Shown one piece after another: positions 1 to 11,949 of a stretch of DNA of 64,000 bases; position 1 is the stretch's first letter, and each line of letters opens with the position of its first letter. The stretch lies in contig NW_023603184.1 in assembly GCF_014898055.3 (NCBI RefSeq), forward strand, positions 118,596,615 to 118,660,614, in the 5' to 3' direction. Source of the DNA: Talpa occidentalis (taxonomy: Eukaryota; Chordata; Mammalia; Eulipotyphla; Talpidae). The notes beneath the pieces were generated by a model. The model saw nothing but the letters and a program-made list of their open reading frames with translations. It was not told where the DNA came from and made no database searches. Both the position numbers and the translations under genes were made by a program.

Positions 1-673
1 TAGCTAAATATAAATGTGAAAATCCACTTCATAGTAAAATTTTAATCTTCTTTAAGGGGAAAATAGGAAGAAAGACCTAAGCTGTTTTCTTCATATTTTT
101 AATTATATTTATATTAAGGTATATTAACCTTAAATACACCTGTGAAGGATAGCATGGAGGAATGTTATCTTCTGGGGCCCATGATAAGAATTCAAACTGT
201 ATTCCAGTAGCCAGCATGGGGCTTTCAGCTACTGTGCTGCTGCCCACTACGCCAGTCTCCTTTTTAGTTACTTGTTAGAGATATGTGACCCTTTCATCTT
301 GTGAAACTTGCCAACCTCAGGAATATTTTATGAGTTACCAGCTTTGCAACTTTTGCAGAATACATTCAAACATCACATTTATAGGCAGTAGGGCTACAAA
401 TGTATCTCCAAAGACTTTAAAAAAAAAGTATATAAAAAAGAAAATTTTGGGGAAAAGACTGGTAGCATTTCTCCATTGTTTCCCAGCAAATTCTCTTTTC
501 TTTGGCAACTTGAGATGAATTCAGGCCCAGAGTCGGGCCAGTAGACCAGTTGTAATTCTCAATCAAATTTCTCTCCAGAAAGCAAAGACATTACAGGCAA
601 CAAATTTCTTCCTTTTTACCAGGCCTTTAACTAACATTCTTAGCTACAATAAATATGCCTAATAATTTAGATT
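1..673. other. Unassigned AT-rich sequence
   Basis: I see no repeat family, gene or RNA here. A 77-codon frame at 285-518 has no recognisable domain and looks like chance. Confidence 0.6.
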
Positions 674-688
674 TTTATTTTCCTCTTT

Positions 689-944
689 TTTAAAAGATAT
701 ATTTTATTTATTTATGCATACAAGAACTGGGGTATAGGCCAGAGGAGCAGGGGATGAGAAGATTCATCAGAGACCAAGTGGGGAGCAGAACAGGCAGACT
801 GAAATACACTGCTGAGGGGAGAAGCAGGCGAGGCAGGAGTGGTCTGCTGGCCATGTGGGTCAGCTCCAGGGCCAGGGATGTACTTCTGACTGAGGATAGC
901 TTGATAGCGCTGAGATTTTAACCCCTGTGCCACAAAGGAGGTCC
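689..944 (-). repeat. T+ tRNA-derived SINE, older subfamily (B)
   Basis: Full-length copy on the minus strand. The plus strand starts with the A/T-rich tail and ends with the complement of the SINE head. The body carries the diagnostic block that reads, in SINE sense, as a CAGCAGTG-like motif followed by CTGCCTGTTCTGCTCCCC. Flanking direct repeats at 674-688 and 945-959 match at 14 of 15 positions, marking a retroposition target-site duplication (TSD). It belongs to the older subfamily: the head has the 'ggggttaaa' variant instead of 'ggttgagcgc', and the tail junction reads 'cagttcttgtatgcata'. Confidence 0.93.
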
Positions 945-1082
945 TTTATTTTCTTCTTTCCTATTACCCCCAGTCTTTTCACAAATTCTCATCTCTTAGT
1001 ATGTAATATTTTTTTAATAGATGATAAAATATGCCAATTTTTTCTTACAGTTTCAAACAGTATGTAAAAAGATACCATATTT

Positions 1083-1347
1083 GGGCCTCCCCTGGTGGCG
1101 CAGCAGTTGAGCGCTGGGCTGCAAAGCTGCCCACAGCCTCTGCAGCACTGGTTCGATCCCCAGCCGGCAGCGAGGGTCCCACATGGCGCGACAGACCTCT
1201 CCTGCCACCCGCTGCTCCCCTCAGCAGTGTATTTCGTCAGTCTGCCTATTCTGCTCCCCGCTCTGGCTCTAGTGAATTCTCTCACCCTCCTGCGCTTCTG
1301 AATGTACCCAGTGCTTGCATAAAAAAAAAAAATCTTTAAAAAAAAAT
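1083..1347 (+). repeat. T+ tRNA-derived SINE, younger subfamily (A)
   Basis: Full-length copy starting GGGCCTCCCCTGG. Box A-like and box B-like (GGTTCGATCCCC) pol III promoter elements are visible in the head. It ends in an A-rich tail with the TCTTT pol III terminator. TSDs of about 10 bp lie at about 1073-1082 and 1348-1356 with one mismatch. It lacks the CTGCTCCC insertion seen after box B in the copies at 10.6, 22.9 and 34.9 kb. The reading frames across it on both strands are repeat sequence, not genes. Confidence 0.95.
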
Positions 1348-1688
1348 ACCATACTTATTCCAAATATCCATACATTATATGGATATCCAATACATTGTCA
1401 TTTTTAAACTAAAATAATGCTCATGGAACCCAGAAGTCATTATGGACAACCAGGTGTTAGATTTTATGAATGGGACAAGCCCAGTTTTAGATCTTGAATT
1501 AAACTCTTAAAGTTTGATGTGTATATCTTACTCACACAGATCAAAACTGTTTTGGGAAACAGATTTTGGGGAGTAAATTGACCCAGTTGGCCTTGTTTAA
1601 GAAGCAAAATAATAACTATAGAACATCTAGTACCTTTCAGGGTCTCAGCATCATATATATTTTTATTTACTACCTTATATTCGTTCTC

Positions 1689-1735
1689 TTTCAAGATATC
1701 ATTTGAGATCGTATCATTTCAAGATATCATTTGAG
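1689..1735. repeat. Short tandem duplication, 28-bp period
   Basis: A 19-bp word beginning TTTCAAGATATC occurs at 1689-1707 and again at 1717-1735 without mismatches. This is a local slippage-type duplication. Confidence 0.8.
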
Positions 1736-3819
1736 GAATTTGTATCTGATATTTCCAAAGCAACAGGATTCAGAACACAAACCAAAGTGCATGTTGAGTG
1801 GTAAATGTCTAGAGCCTGTCTCGACAGTCTTAACCTCAGGAATGTGAGGATTATTTATATGAAAAATTTTTTCTGCTAAATTAGGAATTTAGTGTTTGCG
1901 GTCATATTGTTATCAGAAAGTTGGAGGTTAATTGTTCCAACTTACTGGAAACAAAACCAAGAGAAGGTCAAAGAGAATCTAAAACCTGGGATATTCTTTA
2001 ACCCACCCATCAAGCCTGATTAGAAGTCACCCCAGTCCATCCATGTTTCCGATAACCAAGTTTTCTACAGCCACCCTGAACACACCCAATCTTGTCAAAT
2101 AACTGACAACCACCTGCATCATACTGATAAACCCATCTTCCAATAGAAGTGACAGTATCCTGAACATTCTACTACCCACACACCAGAAGTTTGCTCTCTC
2201 AATTTGTCTCTTTTAGCACATGCAACCTTTTATCCACATTGTTGTTTTTGTTCGCAAAGGCAAGTGTTAGTTGTTCTGTCTAGAAGATGGTAAGAGAGAA
2301 ATTAGTCATTGCTGTTCACCTTTCAGATATAAAAACCCATTCAATGAAAACATCATTCACCACAATGTCTTATACAGCATCAGATAAGGCTATGACTGCA
2401 ATTGAAAAAAAAAAATCATGTTTTAAAGTTGAAATACAAATTAAAGTTCTATACAAGCTATCCAACTTACTGTAAAGCAGCAATTAGTAAAAATACTTCT
2501 TTTAAACATGAGAGATCTAGGAAAGACATAAGAAAAAATGCCAAGACAATAAATATAAACTATGATTATCCTGGGAAACATAATAAACACACGGTTTAGC
2601 TGTGAGAATGGGTAAAATACATGCATTGAACTGGATGGGTGAGATACATACCCTGACAATATGTAACAACATATGACCTTTGGAAAATATGTAGCAGAAA
2701 CTTTATATGTAACTTTATTGATTCACTCAATTCTATGGACTTCTGTAGACTATCATGAGACATGACACATCTTAATGCTACAAAGGCAGCCAGAAAAAAA
2801 TGGGTACCCTAAACCTACGGTAAAAAAAATTTGCTCATGAATGGATAAAGGCATGTTTGTAGAGGGTTACAAGATGAACATTACAAGTAAGAACAAGCAG
2901 GATATCATGGACATTCAGGAGACTGAGTATTTAGCTCCATCTGGGGAGGTTCAAGAGGAAGTAACTAGGAAAACTTCAAAAAAGAGTGTAAAATTTCAGT
3001 TTCTTAATAACGGGTTAGTAAATATTTGAAAATGACTTTACAAAGTTCAATTTATATGTGCTTTTAATAAATTCTTCCTTATTTCAGGAAAAAAAACTTT
3101 TGATTTAAGTCTACAAATAGGGTTATATTTCATTAAAATGGGAAAAAACAAAGCAAGAGTAAAGAAATACCTTAAAGACTAAAAAATCATTTCACTCCTC
3201 AGTTAGACAGTACAGCAGTCTCCATTTTCAGTATTCATCTTGAAGATACAGAAGTAACCTCACCATGAAATTTTTATGCATAGAACCAAAAGTAAACAAC
3301 TTTCACTGATTCCCACCTGTATGCCCAGGAGCCAAAAGAGCCATTTCATTAAATTAAAGCAAATTATATTCTAAAATAAATTTAGCAACACTTGCCTTCA
3401 AAATAATCGAGGTATGCACTTCTCTCTAAACCAACTGCTTTGCCAAGTTTTTCCCATTAGTTAGACAGGCATTTACATTATGCCATTAAAAAGCTTTTTC
3501 TTTACTTAATAGAAATTGTTCAAAACAGAGATAAATATTTTTACCCAATATATGTCTCTTTTATTATAATGGCCTACTGATATAATCTCTTATTTAGTTC
3601 ATGATGTACTTTGTTTTTATACTAATGTGTAGTATTAATGGTAGATATTTTAAATGTCTGGATCATTAAGTACATAATGAATTTCACCATGATTATTTTT
3701 CCCTCACTCTTTCAACTAAGATGAAAGAGAAAAATTAATGGTATTTATGGCCTACATAGATATATTGCATAATGTAGAAGTTTGTTAACACCCTACTTTT
3801 TGCTATTATTAGATTATGT
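1736..3819. other. Unassigned sequence
   Basis: No repeat family or gene recognised. The part at 1930-2260 is relatively rich in C and A but has no long frame. Short frames around 2287-2600 and 2841-3029 have no recognisable domain. Confidence 0.55.
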
Positions 3820-4123
3820 GGGTTCCATAATAAAGTATAAAAAACTTTGTGGCTGAAGCAGCAAAACATTATTAACAGTTCGGGAGGCTAGACACCTCAG
3901 ATCAAGGTATTGACAGAGTTCATTTCTTTTGAGGGCTGTGAGGAGAATCTGCTCCATGTCACTCTTTCAGTTTCTGGTGGTTTGTAGGCAGTTGCTAGTC
4001 CCTGGCTTATGCATACATCACCCTTAGCCCTGATATATACCTGCATCTTCAATTGGAGTTCTCTGCTTTCCTTCCTTTCCCTCTCTCCCTCCCTCCCTCC
4101 TCCTCCTGTTTCTCCAGCTCCTC

Positions 4124-4199
<76 letters not shown>

Positions 4200-4375
4200 G
4201 AACTTATCTGTCATCTGTCTTTGTTTAATTTTTCCCACATTTGAAAAGGACACAATCATATTGGATTAAAGTTCTCCCCAAATGAGCTCATCTTAACTTG
4301 ATCAACTGAAAAGACCCTATTTCTAAATAAGGACAAATTTGCATACAATGAGGGTAGGATCAGGTTCCATCAGTT
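3820..4375 (-). mobile_element. MLT1-type (ERVL-MaLR) solo LTR, antisense
   Basis: The plus strand carries the complement of the typical MLT1 3' half: 'ggaggctagacacctcagatcaagg', then 'gagggctgtgaggagaatctg', then 'tttctggtggtttgtaggcag'. After a simple repeat it resumes with 'catattggattaaag', 'ctcatcttaac', and 'gaccctatttctaaataagg'. These blocks appear in MLT1 order on the minus strand. The (TC)n(CA)n tract sits inside the LTR and replaces or expands its middle. The copy is well diverged, no partner LTR or internal region was seen nearby, and the boundaries are approximate. Confidence 0.82.
4060..4196. repeat. Polypyrimidine tract with (TC)n then (CA)n
   Basis: A C/T-rich stretch with CCCT and CCT units runs into about 18 perfect TC units (4132-4167) and then about 15 CA units (to 4196). 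The Arg/Glu-rich and Ser/Leu-rich frames across it are artefacts of this repeat. Confidence 0.98.
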
Positions 4376-6098
4376 TTTTGTTATTCAATAGATAAGGGGG
4401 ACTAGGTTTTGGAATGCTTTAAGCAGAATGAGAAAATGCTATCTATCACAACTTGGTTTATGCTTTTGCAAATATAATTGGATAATCACACACTGCTTTA
4501 TTTAATCCACATCTAAATGAAGACTAGATGAAAAAGAAGAAAAGTCTGCAATAAAAACTTATAAAAAGGTACTAAGGAAAACCAGTAATAGTAATAAAAT
4601 AATGGAAATGCAATTTTGTAAAAGAGGTGTCCAAGGAATATTAGTTGACATGGATACATGGCAAAGAAAATCCAATTTATATTAATAATTGGGTCAACTG
4701 AAGACGATTAAAGAGTTCATGAGCTCTTAGTCCCTGGTTCTGTCCTCTGAGGGGCACTAGAAGCAATGACAATAGAATAACATTCACAAACCTGGAATCA
4801 CATCATGGTTTCTAAATTCCTATTTCTACACTAATAGGAATGAAGATTTATTAGATAAAAGTCTGATTCCTGCTGGAGCAGGAAAAGTATAAAATGAACC
4901 TGGAAAAATCTTGTTTCTGAATGTTAGGTAGTGCTCACAAATGATACAGAGAGAGAAAACACAAAATTCAATTTGAAGGCATTCTTATGCCCATATACAG
5001 TACAATGCTGCATTAAGTTAAATAATAGTAGTAAAAGATTATAACTTCTTCAATGAATTAATGTAACACCATACTATTATTAATAATGTATTTATCTATA
5101 TTTATACAAGCCCTTTCTTGCAGCAGAAGGTAAAGTAATGAATATGGAAAGAATTAAGGGATCAAAAAAATCACCATTTGGCAATCATTGGTACAGACAT
5201 TATTTCAGGAAAGATGCATAAATGGAAACTAAAAGTAGTGGGTAAAATTCTTAGATGCCACAAAATATTTATACTATCTTAACACAATTATCCTCAAGTT
5301 GGCAGAAAAACTTCATAGGAACAACTTGATAAAGTGCTCAAGTTAACATAATGCGTAATAAAACATATCAATATCATATGCACACTGACACCAGGCATGG
5401 AGAAAAGCACACCTCTTCTCTGTTGTTCCTGACACAGGAGTCATAGTTTTAATCTGGGCACTTCAGGCAACCCCAAGATGCATTTTATGTAAAATTACCT
5501 ATTCTCTTTAAAAAAGTTAATTTTCCAAAATATATGAGACTAAAGAGACAAGGCACTTAATGTAGAACATACACATGCTGATTCTCAAAAATGAACATCT
5601 GAAACTTATAACACAATATTACTAGAATAAAAAAAAATTAAAAAGACATAAAACCTGAACGCAATGCACAAACCAGGGTTTTCTGATAGAAATGGCATTA
5701 TTGAGACAAATATCAAAACTGCATAATATCTTCAAATTAGATTACAATGCAGTGTCAGTATTAATTTTCTAATGTTGCTAAGTCTGCTATATCCAACACA
5801 GCTTTTACAATGGAAGGGTCATCATATCGATAGTATCAGTAACTTGCTGTCAAACATGAGAAGGGAGAGAGAAGGAGATTGGTGAGAAGGAGAAAGTGAG
5901 AGAGAAGCAGCACTGGAGGAATTAGGATATATGAAACTACTTTTCTTTAAGCTTTCTGTGTGTCTGAAGTAATGCCAAATTCAAAAATAAAGGTTAAAAG
6001 TTATTCATTTAACTTCTTACGTGATAAGGAGTAAGTCGAAGTTTCTTGAACTGAGACAAGTGGGATATAGGTGATTACTCCCAATAGTTAAAAAAAAA
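4376..6098. other. Unassigned sequence
   Basis: AT-rich sequence without a recognised repeat or gene. A GA-rich segment lies at about 5860-5915. The stretch at 5950-6000 ends in an AATAAA-like A-rich run that could be an old retroposon end, but I cannot name it. Confidence 0.5.
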
Positions 6099-6110
6099 AA
6101 AGACACAAAG

Positions 6111-6369
6111 GGTCCTCCCTGATGCCACAGGGGTTAAAGACAGCAATATCAAGCTGCTGCAGCCACTGCAGTGTGGTTCCATCCCTAGCCAGGGAGATAA
6201 CTTACAAGGCTCAAAAGACCTCTCCTGTCTCCCCTTCTGCTCCCCTCAGCAGTGTATTTCAGTCAATCTGCCTGTTCTGCTCCCCACTCTGTCTCTGGTG
6301 AATCCTTTCACCCCTCCCAAACACAAACACCTCTGGCCTATACCCCAGTTCTTGTATACATAAATAAAA
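6111..6369 (+). repeat. T+ tRNA-derived SINE, older subfamily (B)
   Basis: Starts GGTCCTCCCTG, with the 'caggggttaaa' head that defines subfamily B. The conserved CAGCAGTGTATTTCAGTCA block follows, and it ends with 'cccagttcttgtatacataaataaaa'. The flanks share only a weak repeat (GACACAAAG / GACACAGTG), so the TSD has decayed. The box B region is damaged ('ggttccatccc'), consistent with age. Confidence 0.93.
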
Positions 6370-6379
6370 TATGACACAG

Positions 6380-8125
6380 TGGCTAACGGGGAATTTTACC
6401 AACTTTCACATAGAGAGTTTGCAGAGATTAGAACATGGGAATGTATTGGAATGCTGCCCTCAAGAAATTCTTCCAGTAGCAGGTAACAGCAAATATGAGG
6501 ATATATTTGCAAAGGAGGGGGACATGTTAATAAGTACATGTAACCCCAAAATATAGATTAAGAATTTGTCAATAGGCTGAAGCATTGCATTAGAAAGTGA
6601 CACTTACAGTAATATTTTAATATATGTATATTAGAAAGAAGCATCTGGAAAATGCTAGAGAAAATAGGGTTACAGAAAGTATATACATGTGCAGGGAGCC
6701 AGAAGCCCCGAGCTTACATCTGGCACATATTTGTTTTGTTTTCTTACAAATTTAAGCTCTTGAATTTCTGCTGCTCTTTGCTGTCACCTAATTGAGCCTT
6801 TTTATTTCTTCTGACATCAAGCTTCCCAGATTTTCAAGTTGTTTCTGATTTTGGTAAACAACAATTCTATACCATTTTTCTGACATCCTAACATACTGAG
6901 TAATTTTGTTGGAATCAATTGTCAGATTATTGATTGCCAGTTTGACTCCTAGAATTTACTTATGGCTTCTGTGAATTGTATGTATTATCTATATGACCTC
7001 ACTCAAAAATATTTACTCTAACAATTTCATGTTACTCATTTCTGTTAAATTTTGAAGAATTTCAGCTACTCTGATATTATTTAGAGTTTTGGTTAATGTT
7101 GAAATTATAGATACAAATGAAGACTTGAATAAAAGACTCCTCTGCCTATTGACATCATGACATATTTTTTGTTTTCCTATTTTTTGCCCCCAAATTCTCA
7201 GGTCTAACTTTTTACATTTACAACTTTGATGTATATCATCATCTTATCCAAACAAGAAAATCCCTTTCATTTTTTCCCTAATATGTTAAAGCCAAATGAT
7301 CATTGATATGATCAACCATATGATCATTGGTTCTATAGTGGACAATAATGGAAGTATTTTTGTTTTAGTATATTTTTATGGTTCACATAAGCTGAAATGT
7401 CAATTATAACTAATTTGCATATTATGCAAAAGTTTATAAAATGTACAATCTATATATTTTAATATATTGACTGTTTTTGTGCTAAACAGTCAACTTGACG
7501 TATCTAAATTTGAATTTACTAATTAATCAGACTTAATGATGTTTAAAATGCACAAGATCTAGAGGATCTTATACATTGTTCCCTTTGTGTTGTCTATTTT
7601 TATGATCTATTTATGAATATTGGAAATCTACTCTAATTGAAACTTAAAGTGGCTATTTTAAAGAGACTTTTTAAAAATGATGAAAAGATGACATTTATTT
7701 TAAGGAATCGATGCATAGTTATTGAACAAGTACACACTTGTCTAGATAATTATTTTCATCAAGTTTTAATATAGAGTGACACAAGTGTAGGAAATTAAAG
7801 TCAGGGTATTTGGAGCATTGCTCGTCAATAAGAACATGAAAATAATTTTCTTAACCCTCAAGAGTTAAATCCACAGAGATGATAACTGTAAATGATTATG
7901 TAAACATTTATCAGAGTAACGATCTGTCAGGATTTCACAAACCTTGATTCACTGGAAAAACATTTGTTCTTCCTTGTTGCTTGCCTGTTTGCAGGATTTT
8001 TCAATTAATATGCTTCAAAATTATGAATTTCTGATGATGCTCTAATTATCTATCGCCTGAAAATGCCAAGTAAGGACAAAAAATTCAAATGATTTTTTAT
8101 TGAGAATGTATATCATTATTGCATT
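6380..8125. other. Unassigned sequence
   Basis: AT-rich sequence. A 61-codon frame at 6371-6556 begins in the SINE tail and shows no known domain. Nothing else is supportable. Confidence 0.5.
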
Positions 8126-8290
8126 AGTGAGGAGTCTGGGAAGATGGCAGCACATGAAGATGGTGGCCTTGCCTCCTCCACATATTCACAACCAAATGAC
8201 AACAAACGAGGAAAATCACTGAAAAGTCAATGAACGACCATCACATACAACAGGAACAGTGGCACAGCTGGTGGGAGTAGGAAAGATGTA
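8126..8290 (+). mobile_element. Possible L1 5' UTR head fragment
   Basis: The string 'gtctgggaagatggcagcacatgaagatgg' followed by 'cctcctccacatattcacaacc' resembles the GGAAGATGGCGGC-type 5' start of mammalian L1 elements. No ORF1 or ORF2 follows, so at most it is a short isolated 5' fragment. The assignment is from memory of L1 5' ends and is uncertain. Confidence 0.4.
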
Positions 8291-10631
8291 ATTAAAGTGT
8301 GTTTAGAGTTATGCCTGGACAGTACAAACCACAAAAGGGATTGAGTGGCAAATGTTGCCACAGCCACTTTTGTCTGGTTTTAAGATATACCATTAGGATT
8401 AAAGTTACCCACAAAGGCAAAGAAATGACTGAACACTTTTTGCTCCATCTCTTACTATGCAGTCAAGGGGAACATTGGACAACATTGCCTTATCTATTTG
8501 CAATTAATATCCTGAAGAAAATAAATCCATTGAAAATTTTTAGAAGAGAGCATATTCATATTTATATAAACTTGCAAATAGAGAAATTATTTTGAAAGGA
8601 CTGTATTACCAAAATATTATGATACTGCAAAAGATTTTAAAATCTAATATTTTATTAAATTGCCAGGAAATATTAAGTTTTTCTTTTTTCCAAATGATAC
8701 CAATGGTTGATAAAATGTAAGTAAGCAAGGATACTATAGAAAAAAAATTGACATACAAAGGTAACTGTGATCACACACACACACACCACAAAGAGAAGAT
8801 ATATATTTGTGTATACATAAATGCATTCTTATGGTAAAAAAGGAAAGGTTAAATGCAAGATTCTTTATTTTTCTCAATTAAATAATGAAGTTAGTGTTAT
8901 ATTTTAGTTCCATGTGTATCAGGTTTAGCATGCTTTAACCTCTTCAACTTTATCCTTAAGTCATTCAGAGACAGTTTTTTACACTTCACATATTAAAAGA
9001 GCTCATTTAATTTCTTTGTTCTCTATGATTTTTATTGTGTTTCCCATTTAGCCTTATCAGTATTGTACACTTGGTTCATTTCCATCTTTATCTGTTTATA
9101 TTCTAATTATTTTTACCAAAACAGACAAGTACTTTTTGTCTGCTTAGTTTGACCCTTGATATAGTTAAATATCATCTCTGAAAATTGATGGCAACACAGG
9201 GAAAACATAAAGCACTAGATATTTAGGCGGGTTGAGTGTTTTAAAGAACAGCAACAGCTCAATTGTGCAAGACAGAGAAGACACTAAGGAAAGGGCAAAC
9301 ACCAATACCTGATAGCAGGTGAAAGACAGCTCTTGAGGGTCTTTTTGTGTTAATCTTCCAAACTTGTTTTGTCTTTAGTTCTATTATTTACAAAATGTTC
9401 ATGCTAAGATGCTTTTGTCTCGATAGATTTTCCTCATGCTTTCTTTTCATTTTTTCATACCCACATCAGGTTTGAAAAGAGGTTACATATTGATGCCCCA
9501 CCATTTGCCACCACATTTATTTAAAAGGGAAATTTGGTTTGCTATATCATTTTGTGTGTCTGGGGAAATCTTTTTGATATTATGCATATTGTACACACTT
9601 CACTGATTAATATACTAAAACTATTACTTTTCAAGCATGTTCGATTTACAGAAAGATTTTTATATAAACTCCCAGTAGGTGTTTGTTTGAAACCCATTTC
9701 ACTGACTCAACATGTAAATCTTTAGAATAATTTATGGTAAAAATGAAACATCTGTGATTGACATCTATATCTCTTAGATGGTGTTTCTAATACTTTAATT
9801 TATATTCAGAAAAATTTTGAGAATATTTTCTAGTATAACCTCAAATGGAGGATCTGGATTATGTAGCTAATTCCTAATACTAAATATATTTCAAATTATT
9901 TTGATAATGGAAAAGTGCCTCAATTTTGAGTGCCATTTTAATGATAGATATTTTAGAAGATCCATTCAAATAAATAGTACTGTTTCACCTATATTAATGT
10001 TTTTCCTCATGTTGATGAAGCTCATTGGCATAATACTTCCAACCTTTCTCTGCCCCTTTACTTGTTTCTGTTGTTGAATAGGTGTGATCTATCTGGTTTA
10101 TAAATTTGGCAATAGAAGAATCAGCATGCTAATCTCATCTTCGTCCTTATGCCTATTGGATTCTGCCAATTCACATATTTCACTCTGTTCCCCCACAAAC
10201 ACGTCTGGACTTTGGTAGAGGGACATCTGCCCTCACTTGGCCCTGCTGCTCTGGGCAGCTTTATTAACAATCTAATTTGACTTTCTCACCAAGATCTACT
10301 CTCACCTTAGCCCTCATAAGTAATTAATGTGGTTTATTACTTTCATACACTTGTCAATTTCTCATCTCCATAATATTGCAGGGAAAATATTCTAATAGTT
10401 TAAAAAATAGTTAAAAATATTCTAAATAGTTTAAAATAGCTGGTGGAATTTGCTAAAAGTTAATTAATGTTAATTAACTAAAATTATACACATAGATCTT
10501 AATATAGTTCTAATTTGGCAGATATAAGAAAATGAAGAAAACATGATTTATATAATATATTCATTATATTTTATAGGTATTATATAGAAATATGCACTCT
10601 GCTAACAGATTGTTTCATTTTCTTTTGTCCT
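8291..10631. other. Unassigned sequence
   Basis: AT-rich, with a short (CA)n at about 8773-8788. Frames at 8299-8595 (98 codons) and 9534-9725 (63 codons) have low-complexity, hydrophobic-rich translations with no recognisable family. I treat them as chance. Confidence 0.5.
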
Positions 10632-10647
10632 TGTTATAGTCTTTTTT

Positions 10648-10914
10648 TTTTTTTAAAGATTTGTTTATTTATTTATACAAGCACTGGGTACAGTCAGAAG
10701 CACGGGAGGGTGAGCGAATTCACCAGAGCCAGAGCAGGGAGCAGAATGGCCAAAGTACACTGCTGAGGGGAGCAGCGAGCGGCAGGAGAGGTCTGTGCGC
10801 CATGTGGGACCCTCCTCCAGTGACCGGGAAGCAGCCGGGGATCTAACTGGCGCTGCAGAGGCTGCGGGCAGCTTCACAACCCAGCGCTCAACCGCTGCGC
10901 CACCGGGGAGACAC
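10648..10914 (-). repeat. T+ tRNA-derived SINE, young subfamily A with insert
   Basis: Minus-strand, full-length and CpG-rich. The SINE-sense head has 'ggcgcagcggttgagcgctggg', and after box B it carries the CTGCTTCCC-type insert shared with the copies at 22.9 and 34.9 kb. A perfect 16-bp TSD (TGTTATAGTCTTTTTT) flanks it at 10632-10647 and 10915-10930. High CpG retention and the perfect TSD mark it as one of the youngest insertions. Confidence 0.97.
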
Positions 10915-11369
10915 TGTTATAGTCTTTTTTAATTAATATACTCTCCAATAAAAACGAAAGGGAATTTTGGAACATCTAAATAAAGTTGTGGAGAATCAAT
11001 TTTCCTTGCAATTCTGACAGCTATTGTCACATGTTGTAAATCTTTTTAATTTGGTGTAGAAACATTTAGGATTGCTATGTCATCACAATGACTTGACCTC
11101 TTTATAAAATTTCCTTTTTTCTACCACATAATATATTCTGCTTTTCCCCAATATGATATTCATATATTAATTCTAACTTTCTTTTGTCTAGCATTAGAGA
11201 ACTCTTGGAAGCTGAGTAGTACTGTCTGGGGAATGAGATGAGGAAGTCAAAATGAGAGTATTCTTCCTTTTTTGCACAGATGTTAGGTTTTTTTGTTCTC
11301 TGTTGCTAAAATTTCTTGAGAAGAGTTCTGAGTTCTTCCAAAGCTCTTTTTATTTCTCAATAAATGTCA

Positions 11370-11445
11370 AATTGCTGATAGTTGGTGGGGAGGATGAAGT
11401 TTAGGGTTTCCTGCTCTGTCATCTTCATGAAATCACTCTGTTCTT
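11370..11445 (-). mobile_element. Possible L1 5' end fragment, antisense
   Basis: The minus strand reads 'catgaagatgacagagcaggaaaccc' followed by a cctcc-rich stretch, similar in layout to the GAAGATGGCGGAGTAGGAA-type L1 5' start. The surrounding 10931-11645 holds nothing else I can name. Confidence 0.3.
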
Positions 11446-11660
11446 GTCTTTTGATAGCCTGAAGAAGAGTAATGCATTTTTCATTCCTGAAATCTGTAGT
11501 TTTTAATCTTCTTTTTAAAAATATAACTAATAAAACTAAACTAAAAATATAACTAATTAAAATAAAACCAGCTTTTGTTTCTAAACATCAGCTTTTGTTT
11601 CAGGTATATTGTTGTTCCATTTTCTTTCATTAACATTTAACATTTGAAAATGTACTATGA

Positions 11661-11934
11661 GGGCCTCCCCTGGTGGCACAGGCGGTTGAGCGCAGCACTG
11701 TGAAGCTGTCTGCAGCCTCTGCAGCGCCCATTCGATCCTGGCCTGGCCAGCAAGGATCCCACATGGTGCGCAGACTTCTCCTGTCATGCCCGCTGCTCCC
11801 CTTGGCAGTGTATTTCATCAGGCTGCCTGTTCTGCTCCCTGCTCTGTCTCTGGTGAATCCTCTCACCTCCTGCACATCTGGCCTGTACCCCATTTCTTGT
11901 ATAAATAAATAAATAAAATAAATCTTAAAAAAAA
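11661..11934 (+). repeat. T+ tRNA-derived SINE, intermediate subfamily
   Basis: Full-length, flanked by a perfect 15-bp TSD (GAAAATGTACTATGA at 11646-11660 and 11935-11949). The head is subfamily A-like ('ggttgagcgcag'), but the 3' part reads 'ggcctgtaccccatttcttg' as in subfamily B, so it is intermediate or mosaic. The tail has repeated AAATAAA units and TCTTAAAA. Confidence 0.97.
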
Positions 11935-11949
11935 GAAAATGTACTATGA

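Noticed and set aside
3897..4269. Arg/Glu-rich and Ser/Leu/His/Thr-rich frames on both strands
   Set aside because: These are the (TC)n(CA)n tract inside an MLT1 LTR read as protein.
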